Shown: piece after piece, positions 1 to 10,278 of the stretch | Position numbering within the stretch: position 1 is the first letter of the stretch | How the letters are laid out: every line of letters begins with the position of its first letter | DNA from: Rotaria macrura | Lineage: Eukaryota; Rotifera; Eurotatoria; Philodinida; Philodinidae | Length of the DNA stretch: 64,000 nt | Assembly: GCA_900239685.1 (NCBI GenBank) | Contig: OENT01000067.1 | Span: 62,001-126,000 of the forward strand | Direction: 5' to 3' | Translations under genes and position numbers: made by a program | The notes under the pieces: generated by a model | The model's database searches: none | What the model saw: the letters and a program-made list of their open reading frames with translations, nothing else | Told to the model about the DNA's origin: nothing

Positions 1-17
1 TTGTTGTATATTTTGAG

Positions 18-328
18 GAAATCGTATTGAAGATCAATTCGGAATCATCGAAACGCGAAAAATTCAATATGCTTTTGCCATGGCTAATAGAGACAATAAG
101 TTACATACTTTTGGTTTACGGTCATTTTTTCATGAATTTCTCAGAAAACATTGTTTGAAACCCTCAACTGTTTTCTGTAAAACACAAACTGATTTGTTCG
201 GTAGCTACTCACTTGTGATTATTTATACAAATTTTGCTATAGCTAATGTTTCTCTTTTTCTTGATCATTCATTAATACGAGCTTGGCTTTTTAAAGTTGA
301 TCGTAATGGTAGTATTTATCGTTACTGA
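18..328 (+). CDS. 3'-terminal exon of an unidentified gene cut by the left edge (tentative)
   Basis: An open frame runs from a possible acceptor AG at 16-17 to a TGA at 326-328, about 103 codons. It stays open upstream of the first ATG (position 80), which suggests an internal or terminal exon rather than a complete gene. Third positions favour A/T, and codons such as CGT, GGT and ATT match those used by the confident genes of this window. The predicted peptide is basic, with a hydrophobic stretch around SLVIIYTNFAIANVSLF and the C-terminus HSLIRAWLFKVDRNGSIYRY. I recognise no domain. The rest of the gene would lie left of the window. It could also be a decayed fragment or a chance ORF. Confidence 0.35.
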
Positions 329-440
329 TGGGGTAATGCGCACCTCTTCATAGTTTAGTTCTTACTCAATTAATTTCACAAAATCAAATAGTACGTCTTA
401 GATATTTCGAATATATACATCGGCACGCATATGTGTGCGC

Positions 441-563
441 TAGTGGCATAAAAAGTGCATTGTGTAAAGCACAAATAAAAACAATCTTTACAGATTCTAA
501 TCTTAAGTTTTACAGTCAACCAGTAGGATGCAATCTACCTTCGGGCAATTTTTTGCGCCACTA
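441..563. mobile_element. Short element with imperfect terminal inverted repeats (about 123 bp)
   Basis: The left end TAGTGGCATAAAAAGTGC (from 441) resembles the reverse complement of the right end, TAGTGGCGCAAAAAATTGC (complement of 545-563). The core TAGTGGC is exact and the following A-run aligns. There is no coding capacity. A clear target-site duplication was not found, so a chance match remains possible. Confidence 0.35.
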
Positions 564-1438
564 CTATCCAGAGATTATACTATGATATGTATGTCTTTGT
601 TAGGTTTCTTTTTCATATGATAAAATATTTTTTTAAATTAAATGGAAATAAATCGATTGGTTACTTCGTCAAATATCAACACGTACTGCTTAATTATTAT
701 TTGATTGCAAAACCTATGAAGAGAACTGCTTTCTGCTTTTTCTACCTTACGATACTGTTATGATATTGAAGGGTTTGCTCTATTCTCAAAAAAGTGAAAC
801 AATAATCATCACTTCGTATTGGAATTCATTCGAAATCTAGTATTCAGGCTACAGTGCTGTCCTTGAAATCGAATCAAATTAAGTTTGATTGAATAGATTA
901 GTTATATGAATCATTATGGTATCATAATTGATTGTTATGCGACCACCTTCTGCTGAAAATATTTAATTGTTATCCAAAACCATTCACCTTGTTCTCCATT
1001 GCTTCTGAAATTTTAGGAGTACATGCACGGTAGATTATGATTTAAAATTTTTTATTGTGCCTTTCATCATATCTTTCCTTATAGGCAGGTAAATAAATTC
1101 TATAAATAGGTTACTTTTACTTCCAACTATCTTATTTTATCTGAATCTCACAAGTACTCTATTGCAATTGACTTGTGAGCTGATCCTTGTTGTTTTCAAT
1201 GATGAAAAAAGACTGGAAATTAAACTTCTAGATTCATGCTTTAAAGATAAAAGCATGTCGGAATTTTATTACTCACCGATATAAAGATAAATCATTTTTT
1301 TAAATTTACGCTAGTAGAAAAAAGAAAAATGCATATTTTATTCGTAAAAATAAGGTGAGTTGCATATAAAAAGCCTAGTTATTTTCAAATAAAAATCTAG
1401 TCTTACATTTTCTCGGAAATACCTAAAACGGTCTACTA

Positions 1439-1571
1439 AACTTTGGTCGAAAGTAAAAATGTCGAATGGACAAATGGTGAAAGTGGAGACGCCACGTACC
1501 ACATCACCCGTTATGTGGTGCCTCTACTTTCGACATTTGTCCATTTGACATTTTTACTTTCGACCAAAGTT
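1439..1571. mobile_element. Foldback hairpin element, arms about 60 bp with an 8-bp loop
   Basis: The left arm (1439-1504) and right arm (1513-1571) are near-perfect reverse complements. Both carry AACTTTGGTCGAAAGTAAAA, then the shared ATGGACAAATG and CCACAT stretches. A few mismatches and a short indel sit near the centre. The loop is CACCCGTT. The whole unit could extrude as a cruciform. It has no genuine coding content; the ORF crossing it is a by-product. Likely a miniature inverted-repeat transposable element (MITE); no target duplication is evident. Confidence 0.75.
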
Positions 1572-2003
1572 GGGTGGCCCTTAGAACATTTAAATATCAC
1601 AATCATAAAAAGGTACAAAATAATTTTCACCCATATTCTTTTCCTTTATTCTCTTCAGTCTCTATTAACGTTTAAAGTTAAGCTGCTCGTTACAAAAAAA
1701 ATGCTCATTAATGACTTTGTATCACATATTTATATATTTATTTATCATAGAGCCATAAGATATTTTTACTTGGTAATATTTGTGTATTTTTTATATCTAA
1801 AATCTTCTTATTTCTTTAGTTTTATTATTTTTTTCTAAACATCAAAAGTATGTTTTTCTTATTTTTTCTTGATAAATGAATTATTTGTATCTACTTCATG
1901 AAAAATAAAATAGACCGGCAGGTCTGTCCGCGGACTTGTAATAAGTAATGCTATACAAGCTATGAAAGGGATAAACAAGCATAGAAAAAAATTTTAACAG
2001 CGT

Positions 2004-2380
2004 CTACTCAAGCAGACAAACATTTTGAAAAACGTGTTTCAACATTCTATCGGGAATCACGATTGTTAGCCACTAACGGTCATTAACAAAACACAAGAAA
2101 CGCGTTTTTTACACAGACTTTTCACTTATTGAACGTGAAAAGGGACTAAAGCTCTAATTCTGACAGTTTAAACGCACCGTTATTCGAGTAGTTAAAAACC
2201 AATGCATTTTAACACTCAGCATTAAAGTTTTTATACACGTTTTCACGCTCGGAAAGTCAAAGTTCTGCGTGAAAAAATGCGTTTCTTGCGTGTTGTTAAT
2301 GCGTATTAGCGACTCACAATCGGGGTTCCCGATTGAATATTTAAACACGTTTTTTTCAAATTTTTGTCTGCTTGAGTAGC
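2004..2380. mobile_element. MITE with long imperfect inverted arms, copy 1
   Basis: Both ends carry the inverted repeat CTACTCAAGCAGACAAA (2004-2020, and the complement ending at about 2379). The match continues inward with mismatches for over 100 bp: AAACGTGTTT, ATCGGGAA, GATTGT and CAAGAAACGC appear in both arms. The element is therefore a long foldback with a central region near 2120-2230. A shorter relative with the same ends lies at 34612-34820, which makes this a repeat family. It is non-coding and non-autonomous; the superfamily is not assigned. Confidence 0.75.
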
Positions 2381-3950
2381 TCTGAGTTGGTTGTGTTCGG
2401 TTCGTCACAGACGAGAGATTTACTCAAATCTTCAAGCAAACTATCATTAGAAAAAAAATCACGCTACTGCCTACCGGATTTCAGTGGTAGACCATAGCAC
2501 AGTATGGTGCGTTGGTTAGATTTTGGCATGGAGTATTGATTATTTATTTAATCTTATGAGGGAAAACTAGATGCGCCACAATGTGCCTATCTCAACGGCA
2601 TCTAAATGCAAAAAGTCGGACAAAGCATCCTTATCCGTCTTTAGCATAGACATGTCTGCTCATTGTAAACGCCTCCAGATTCCAGAGAATCTTATAGTAT
2701 GGATGCGTTTTGACGCGTCAAGCTGCATAAATTACAAACGCTCAAACTCAGGAATGCATTCAAAGCCGTAAAATGGTCACATGGGGTTGTTTAAAATTTC
2801 TAGAAGTTTGTTTGGATTTATATACCTTGTTGAATTTCCTGATGAAGTATTCTATTTCTATTTCATTTTTATTGTCTAAGAGAAGACATATTGTCGTTAT
2901 TTGTTTGAGCTCATGCATACGAGACAAGCATTCCCTTATCAGTGGCAGTGAATAATTATTTGATCCTCATCGGAAGTAGATGTTTAGAGGTATTGGCAGC
3001 ATTCTTGAATACACGAAAACTTGATCAAACCATTGATTTCTTGACGTAATCTCCTCAGTATGTCCTCACGGATCTCTTGCGGCGCATCAGCGCGCCAAAC
3101 GAGTGTGTAGAGCTGAAATTTTCGACGTTGTATTTTTCGTTCGAAAAATTCCTTTAAAGTGGAATTTTTTAGCTTTTCTAGAGATGCCGTCATTACTTTT
3201 TCAAACAGTAATTGTTTGACAAAAAAAAGCAGCGAAAATATATAGGATTATCATGGAAGCAGTGCAGAAGAAAAGAGAACAAAATAGTTTCTATTTTTAT
3301 TCCATACTTATTTTTCGTTGGAATTTTTACCAACATAAACAAATTGGACAGCTATACTGTGACAAAGGAAAGGTATTCTCTCCCAGGTTTTGAAAAAAAC
3401 AAGCGAAATGACTATTTGTTTTTCTAGTGGTACTGGTACGTTCTGTCTAGTCTTTTTCTGAAAAACTCCTGTCTCATTAATACTCTCCACAAAAGTCTGT
3501 GCCTGACAAAACCTAGTAAGTGTTGTTGATTTTACTACTATCTGAAACCCTTTGAGAGTTTCCGAATTAACGTTTCTGAAACATCGGCAACCCAAACTAT
3601 CGCCATTCGATTTACGAAAGATTTTCGAGATCCGAAACAGCTCACCCTGAAATAATGACGATTGGCAAGTCCGTGTGTGTACTACAGCGGGACACACGCA
3701 ACGACTTCCACATCCTTTTCATAACTAAGTACCACTCAATAGAATAAAGTCCAATCTTTCAAAATCACTACACTTATAATGTTGTCCTGATACACATCGA
3801 AAATCGCCACATAGTGAAAGAAAGGAACAACAATATTAGTTATTATATACACGAACAAAAATCAGAGACGACTCGACGTCCTTCGATTTTAACAGAAAGA
3901 AAACGGTCAATTGGTTTTTCTATATAGAAAGGTGATTTTCGGTGCCCAAC

Positions 3951-4214
3951 TACCCATGCCGAACGATACAGTCTATATACGGGCCGTACATCGAACGCAG
4001 CATTACCGACCGTACCATCATTAAAATGGGTCGTTTTACAGCCGTACACTGTGACAATACGGCCCGGGATACCGTGCCGTTAGGAGGCACAGTAACGCGG
4101 GGTTGGATCGTCGCGGTGCACGATCGTAAAACGGCCTATTTTAATGACGGTACCATCAACAATTCTGCGCCCGATATACGGCCTGTATTCGGGGTGTATC
4201 GTTCGACCTGGGTA
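3951..4214. mobile_element. GC-rich foldback MITE (about 264 bp)
   Basis: The left arm (3951 to about 4042) and right arm (about 4124-4214) are imperfect reverse complements. Shared blocks include TACCCA at the tip, CGAACGATACA, CATTAAAAT and CGTTTTAC. The centre is GC-rich (GGCCCGGGATACC and CGCGGTGCACG motifs) and holds further short palindromes. Base composition is clearly higher in GC than the flanks, which suggests a foreign or mobile origin. Short ORFs occur on both strands because of the symmetry and are not believed to be genes. Confidence 0.7.
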
Positions 4215-5033
4215 TTGAGACAATATCTAAAAAGAAAAAGAAACGACGAGTTCGGGGAAATCTTAGGTAGGCCTAAAAATATGATTGACGACGTTTTTTC
4301 TTGTCTTTCAATGCACATGTACATGGACGAAATATGATTCAATACTAATAAATATCATTATCCTTTCCCTCATACATTCCACACTGATGGTCTGGGTGTT
4401 GGTGCGCTTGATGAAAACTGAAAAGTTTATACTCTGACTCACAGACATGCTCACACTCGCACTCGCACTGAAACCGACACCCACCGAAGATAGGTTCAAG
4501 CGGCCATATGGCCTACCTGCAAGGGATAGACACAGACTAGACAGGCTCCTTAAAGTATGTAGATGGGTCACCTGTCTGTCATTCATTTTCTAAATTTTCA
4601 CTAAAACACTTCATTTTTTTAGAAGAAAATTTGTTTAACAAAACATCATACGGAGAATCTTTTCCGTGAAGGATGAGAAATGAGTTTTTTATCAGTTCGA
4701 CTAAGCACGATCATGACTATACTACTACATTGTGACAACGCTTCTCATTGTCATATTTATAAATTTAGTTTATTTATCCATTTCAGTAGGTTACTTGTCG
4801 CACTTTTTAGTTTCTTATTATTGAAATTTTACATCAATTATTTATGAAGTCCTATGTTTCTGATTTATATCTATACTGTCGGAATGTGATCGAACATAGT
4901 ATTTCCTCTTCAAGTAGTTCATCAAATTCATTGTAAACATTCCGACTGAGAAATAGAGTTTTTTCTAGATGTTAATTCTTTTTATGTATTCAACAGTTGT
5001 AAACTGCATTTAATCAATAGATCTTTTGCTTAA

Positions 5034-5115
5034 CCCTTTCCGGCCGGATGTTGCCATATGGCAACATTTTCCCCTATAGGGGTACGGCATTTTTCAAATA
5101 GCCGGCCGTAAAGGG
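5034..5115. mobile_element. Tiny piggyBac-like MITE flanked by TTAA (82 bp)
   Basis: The element begins CCCTTTCCGGCCGG and ends with the inverse of CCCTTTACGGCCGG, a 14-bp terminal repeat with one mismatch. It is bounded on both sides by TTAA (5030-5033 and 5116-5119). TTAA target duplication with CCC-starting ends is the hallmark of piggyBac-type elements. The interior has two perfect palindromes, TGTTGCCATATGGCAACA (5049-5066) and CCCCTATAGGGG (5071-5082). It is far too short to encode a transposase, so it would depend on one supplied elsewhere. Confidence 0.7.
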
Positions 5116-5836
5116 TTAATTTTTTTTTTTTGATGTGTGTAACTTTCTTGTGCTCTTATAAAGACAGTTTTCCACTTCTAATCAATTACTTTTCTAACAT
5201 TAAAGTGTAAAAGAAGTACATAAGTCTCAGGCAGCTCAGGTCGATGAATACGAACAAGAGACGTAGACAAGCCAGAGAGATTCATATACGTTATCATCAG
5301 CCGACTAGGCCTTCGAAAAGTAGGCTTGTTTGAACCTTTGTTACCAATACGCTTTCATTCCTGATATATTTCGACCAAAAACTATTGCTTGATGTTTAAA
5401 AAGTCTCATCGACTATTTTTATAAATAGAGACATTTTTGTAGAATATCGTTAAACGATGAAGTCGATAACAATATTCATGACTTTTCTTCATTTGAAATG
5501 TACAGTAAACATAAATAAAACGTTTGCTACATGTGCTATAAAATCTAGTTGGGCAATGTCATTTTTCATATGTTAATGTACAACATGTTGCTATGTAGCT
5601 GAACTCAGTGTAATATGATGATATATCTGAAGATTTATGTCCATATTTCAAAATAAAATGATAGCTTCTTCTGATTTTTACTTAGTTTTTCTTCTCTTAC
5701 TTGTCTTTTTATAACACATTCACTGCGTGGGTTATGAAAACTGAAATTATGAAAAATATAACAAAACTACTAATCTTTGATGTCTCCACATTATCTGTTT
5801 GCTTTTGCTTATTATTGTTCGTATCCAAAGCAAAGA

Positions 5837-6112
5837 ATGACTCGTTATATCGACACTTTAGATACCACTCTAAGTCACGAGAAAGATTTGTTGCAGCCGT
5901 ATGACAATTCAGTATAAAACGAACGAATAAAAAATAAAACCAATGATAATGTGGATATTAGACTCAGTTTTGTTCTCTATTTTTCTTTCTAAGCTTGGCA
6001 ACAGGTGAAAGGAGTACCTTTATTGACGGTAGAGGAACATAAGAAATTCAAAGCTACACCTATAAAGCGAAAAGAATCTCTCATTACACCGTTGACACGA
6101 CTTTTTTATTGA
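5837..6112 (+). CDS. Candidate small two-exon gene, 60 aa, unidentified
   Basis: Model: exon 1 5837-5911 (ATG, 25 codons), intron 5912-6004 (GTATAA...AACAG, 93 bp), exon 2 6005-6112 ending in TGA. The protein begins MTRYIDTLDTTLSHEKDLLQ and ends ITPLTRLFY. It is polar, with a basic stretch (HKKFKATPIKRKES). No domain is recognised. Support is limited to an open frame on both sides of a plausible intron and codon choice like the rest of the window. An alternative acceptor at 5992-5993 would cause a stop or change the frame. It lies just upstream of another small candidate (6205-6508), but the two cannot be joined in frame with the splice sites I can see. Confidence 0.3.
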
Positions 6113-6204
6113 GACTTTTTGTTACCTTTATTATTGTTCGAAATTCAATAACTTGCTTCTATTGCTTACATTAGTAGTACGAGAGTACACAAAAACCAGT
6201 AGAA

Positions 6205-6508
6205 ATGCCACTAAAAGAAGAAAAAACTCAAGAGCCCGGCCTACAAGCAGGTCTGGCAATGTTCAACAGTTATATGGGACCTAGAGTAAACTTGGACGCT
6301 AACCAGAAGTCAAACAGCGATCTCTCTGCTAGAAAAGAATCGACAACTTCCAACGATACATTTTCCAGGAATGATTCTACTCAGTCTTCGACACCATCCA
6401 GTTCCAAGCCAGTCGGATCTGATCGGTTTGAATTGTTTACCTGCTTCTTTCTTTTATCTAATTCTTTTGCTGTTCACACTTAGATTCTTCAAGTCTAACA
6501 AGAAATAA
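6205..6508 (+). CDS. Small two-exon gene, 81-aa Ser/Thr-rich protein, unidentified
   Basis: Exon 1 is 6205-6425 (73 codons plus two bases). The intron is 6426-6483, 58 bp, GTTTGA to CACTTAG, a typical length here. Exon 2 is 6484-6508 ending in TAA. Splicing replaces a hydrophobic read-through tail with the short basic end FFKSNKK, which makes the spliced form more believable than the unspliced ORF. The protein is hydrophilic and probably disordered: MPLKEEKTQEPGLQAGLAMF at the start, then a run rich in Ser, Thr and Asn (residues about 40-70). It has no signal peptide or membrane segment. No family is recognised. A pyrimidine-poor CAG/TAG lies just before the ATG. Confidence 0.45.
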
Positions 6509-9472
6509 TGGACTTCAATACACTGATTTAATTATGTTTATTAATATCCATATATTCCTGCACGATAATATCATATCTTGCGAATAGAGAAACGATTTCA
6601 CACTTTCGATTAATTTGATAAAATTTCACACAATAAAATTCAGAAGAAAACTAGAAACAACTTTACAAATCACAATTCAGTTTGTTAAAAAGCAATTTCT
6701 TCGAATCACTATGATGGCTAAGTATAAACTGTACAGGTCTACTTACTCTCAATCCCAGAAAAAGAATAAATCAAAATAACTTAGAAGAGTAAGTGCATCT
6801 TGAAATGTTGCTTGTATGAGAAAAGAATCAACAACTATCGTTCTTCAACAATGTCAGTCAGTACACGATTCATCGATGCATTATGAAAAAGATGCATTAA
6901 GCAGCAACCAAAGCAGTATAGTTCAGTGTTAGAAACCATGCTTTTTTTTACTGAAGTTTCTCTTGACGTGTTGATTAAATCGAGAACAGTATCATAAGTG
7001 TCGGTAGATGTTCACTTTCATTCATGCCTATTAAGACAGAGGAAACCATAGTGATTCGTTTTGACGGGAATCTGCCTAATAGCCATTCGTTATTTTCCAT
7101 TCTAATAAGTTCTAACATTGGTTGATCTTTTCGAAATCAAAGAATGGCATGATGAATGAGCCTCCCAAGAGTCGAATCTCACAAGTTTATTAGCGTGAAG
7201 AATTCAGATAATTGATACATGAAAATCTTCATTCAATTAATTTATTAACTCTTACAAGTCATTTTTGTCTTCTCATATAATTATCAATGAAAACTGATTG
7301 TCAATCTTTTAAATCGTTTATATGTAGCCGTATGAAAATCTGAACATTCATTTCACAGTTTCAAATTTTATTCTCAGTGGCAGAAGTCCATCATAACGTT
7401 TCAGAAAATCTACTGAAAAATAACTTGAATAATGAAAATCCTGGACACGAATAAATATGATGACGTTGAAAAACATCGATGAGTGTTATAAATACCTGGT
7501 ACAAAATAATCTTTTTTTAATAATCTTTCCAAACATGTAATTTTATATGAAGTACTCACTTTTTTCCTTGAAATCGATTTAGTTCTTGGATTTTGCATTT
7601 TCAAAGTACTTTGAGATGACTTTCTTGACAATCAAATCGGTAATGAATGTGTTAAGTTTAATAATATGATAAAAACGAACATATCCCATGTTTTTGAAAG
7701 CGTGTCCTTATGAAGTAGAGACAATATTTAAATCTTAAGTACGATACAGTAGCTAGAAAAATACAGAACCCTTATAGAAATAATAGATTATGACTTATAT
7801 CGTTATTTAAGTTTTTTTTGACAACAATACTTATGGTTCGTATAATAGCCATCCTCGTATTTGTAAATATTTGTCTCCGTTATACTTGCCGCTTTAATTC
7901 TATCGTCAGGTTTTATGAGAAGAATACTGATTTAAAAACACAATAAAACATTATTGGTTCTCATTGTGAAGATTAGAGGCTTCAATGAGATATCGCTTTC
8001 AGACTTTATTGAGATCTTTTGTGTAATAAAATCGAATAGATAAGATGATTCATATCCATGAATATTCTGCGTTCATTTATATATTTGCGCAAGCAAAATA
8101 GTCATTGTTCTCACTTCGTAACTGCTCTGAACGAGTGTCTAACTTACTGTTACAGCTAATTCTTACTTGAATGATGAAAAAACAGGCTACATACTATTTC
8201 TGCTCGAATTCCACCAAAACTATATTCTATCTAGATTGTTAAAAGAAATTATAGTGTTACTTTTCGTAAAAGGAAATTATTTTTCTTGAGGAAAAGTATA
8301 CTGATCCCAAACTTGATAAGGCTGCTTTCAAATAATTCCTGTGTTGTGATGACTCATGCGCTTAGGTTTCTCTGCGCAAAAATAACGACGTAAAAATTTT
8401 GAAAAATAAATCGATCTCTCATTACTGTATCTAATACAAACCGTAGAGACTATAAATTTTTTTGTGATTAAACTTATGTAGTATCGCCAAAACTAATGAA
8501 GGCGTCATCAATTATAAAACTAGTCATAATTGATTACTTTTGATGATGAATAATCATATTTCATAGCTGTGTTTCTTTGACGTGGTTCAGCTTCAAAATA
8601 CACCTCATATTTGTTAAAATGATTTCTACAGCTCTAATAGCTCACTTAGTGTGTGTGTGCGTACCTCTTCACGTCAGAATCAAAGTATAGATAAAAGGCT
8701 GCACAGTAAAAGCACAGAACAGGAGTGACAAGTTAATATTGACACTGGCATAAGTTTAAGTGTGACTTGGATGAAAAGTAATGCTAATATCAAATTTAAT
8801 CATCCTCTTTGATCCATGTATGTCCGTATGAAAAAGTAATGTACTGGTAACTGATCTGTAATAACACAACGAATAGAACAATCCATAAAACGAGAGAAAA
8901 TAATTCGATGAACCTTTCCAGAAGAGTCTACAGAAATTGGAACTTCTAAGTTCACATTGTAAGATATAGCACTGTTATAAGCAAATAGTTACTGCCATAT
9001 ATTTAACTAGACAACAATCGATTTCTCTTGAATCAACTTTCATTGTTCTTAACTATTAAAGGTTAATGATAAAGAAATAGTAATGTTTTTTTAGCATTTC
9101 CGTCGATATCAGAGATGCTAGCATGATTGTATACCTCTCAATCAGTAAATACCTGCACCATTTGAGACAAATAAATTGTGTTTTCTTTCTTAAAACCGAG
9201 ATATCTAGCAAGACAATTCAGTTCAATTTGGCACTCTTCATCATTGAGCGCTTTTACTTTTCGAATAGCACTCTAATTAAGAACGTTCTCGTATACACCT
9301 GAAAGCGTAAAAAATAGCTAACATTCTCTGAGCAGGATTAAGTAGTCATTCATTAGTTAAAGACACTATTCGAGAAATTAAATCGTCTCCGGCAGTGTGC
9401 ATTTGCAACAGTGGCTACCAATATTACATTTACAACGATCAAAAATGTAAAGATATGCATATACGTGAATGC
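6509..9472. other. Intergenic, AT-rich, no supported gene
   Basis: No ORF with coding character or convincing splice structure on either strand. Nothing repeat-like was recognised except short A/T runs. Confidence 0.6.
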
Positions 9473-10270
9473 GGTACACCGACAGTTGAGCTCCCGATAA
9501 TTGAGCCTTCATTGATGTATAAGGCAATATAGAGTATCAACATCTACCCATGTATGTAGATGAAGTTTGAAAATGCTGTAAACCTGCCACTTATCATGTT
9601 GTGAATGATTCCTTGATACTCGTGTCTATGAATATGACGACTATCTCTACAGAAATGAACGAGTATTCACAAATATCTAATACGATATCTAGCTTAGAAT
9701 TTGTCTCCTTTTCGAGGACAACTTTTTGAAGCGTCGATTTCGAAACAATCAGCGTTGTGCTCCTCGCTTTTCAAATTCGATGTGAAATGTTTTTTTCGAG
9801 ATTCGAGCATCAGCTACCTCGAACGAACAACTCACCAGACGGCTGGCCCAGAACTATTCAAGTAGCATGATCCCTGATCTATTTTCATGATAAAGGTGCA
9901 CATAAATTATGTTTAGCACTCAGCACGAGAAAACCTATCAATATGCGAATCTATCAAAGACTTGAAAATCGAACGGCACGCGAATTCGATTATGGCTGAA
10001 CAGTTGCAAGCTGGGGTTGATAAATTAAAAAAGGGAGTAAAATACGAGCTTTTCGAAGAACAATTACAACGACTAGTTTCGTCTTTTCATCTGATACCAA
10101 GAGAATTGTATTTTAAAAGAGCGCGAACTCTGTTCAATTTTTGATATGAATGTTAACTGACCAAATAAAGTTATTTTCTTGTGCTTTTTCAATTGTTCTT
10201 TAAATCAGGCTCAACTGTCGGGAGCTCAATTGCCGGGGGGGGGGGGGGGGGGCTCAATCGTCGGGTCACC
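9473..10270. mobile_element. DNA-transposon-like element with modular terminal repeats and 8-bp target duplication
   Basis: The ends are built from a 14-15-bp unit, GGCTCAAYYGYCGG or its complement. There are two units at the left (9479-9507) and three at the right (10208-10222, 10223-10237, 10251-10265), in opposite orientation. The flanks show GTGAATGC (9465-9472) and ATGAATGC (10271-10278), an 8-bp duplication with one mismatch, as produced by hAT-type and some other cut-and-paste transposases. The 798-bp interior holds only a 60-codon ORF (9962-10144, charged, unrecognised), so the copy is non-autonomous. A run of 18 G lies inside the right terminus. Confidence 0.65.
10235..10252 (+). repeat. 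Homopolymer of 18 G
   Basis: An uninterrupted G tract (10235-10252) in strongly AT-rich surroundings, lying between two copies of the terminal unit of the element at 9473-10270. Its true length is uncertain in any assembly, because polymerase and base-calling slip on such tracts. It could form a G-quadruplex. Confidence 0.9.
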
Positions 10271-10278
10271 ATGAATGC

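Larger units (their letters stand above)
329..5836. other. Gene-poor region rich in miniature inverted-repeat elements
   Basis: No coding model with plausible splicing could be built here. The longer ORFs are either AT-driven or lie on inverted-repeat elements, which are listed separately (441-563, 1439-1571, 2004-2380, 3951-4214, 5034-5115). Stretches at about 2500-2780 and 3000-3720 have somewhat higher GC and short ORFs on both strands and may be degraded transposon sequence. I cannot name them. Confidence 0.6.

Noticed and set aside
1443-1838. 131-codon ORF on the plus strand
   Set aside because: Its first third is the 1439-1571 hairpin and the rest is AT-rich read-through with hydrophobic low-complexity sequence.
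2154-2408. 84-codon ORF on the minus strand
   Set aside because: Lies within the inverted-repeat element 2004-2380; coding character comes from repeat symmetry.
2984-3193. 69-codon minus-strand ORF with a charged helix-like sequence
   Set aside because: Looks partly coding (LRRLRQEINGLIKF) but has no partner exon or recognised family.
3308-3697. 129-codon minus-strand ORF
   Set aside because: No domain, no splice partners and uneven codon use. Possibly old transposon debris, but not supportable.
3942-4337. 131-codon plus-strand ORF with opposite-strand partners
   Set aside because: Covers the GC-rich foldback 3951-4214. The same motif is read in both arms (e.g. YFNDGTINNSAPDIRPV), showing it is the repeat and not a protein.
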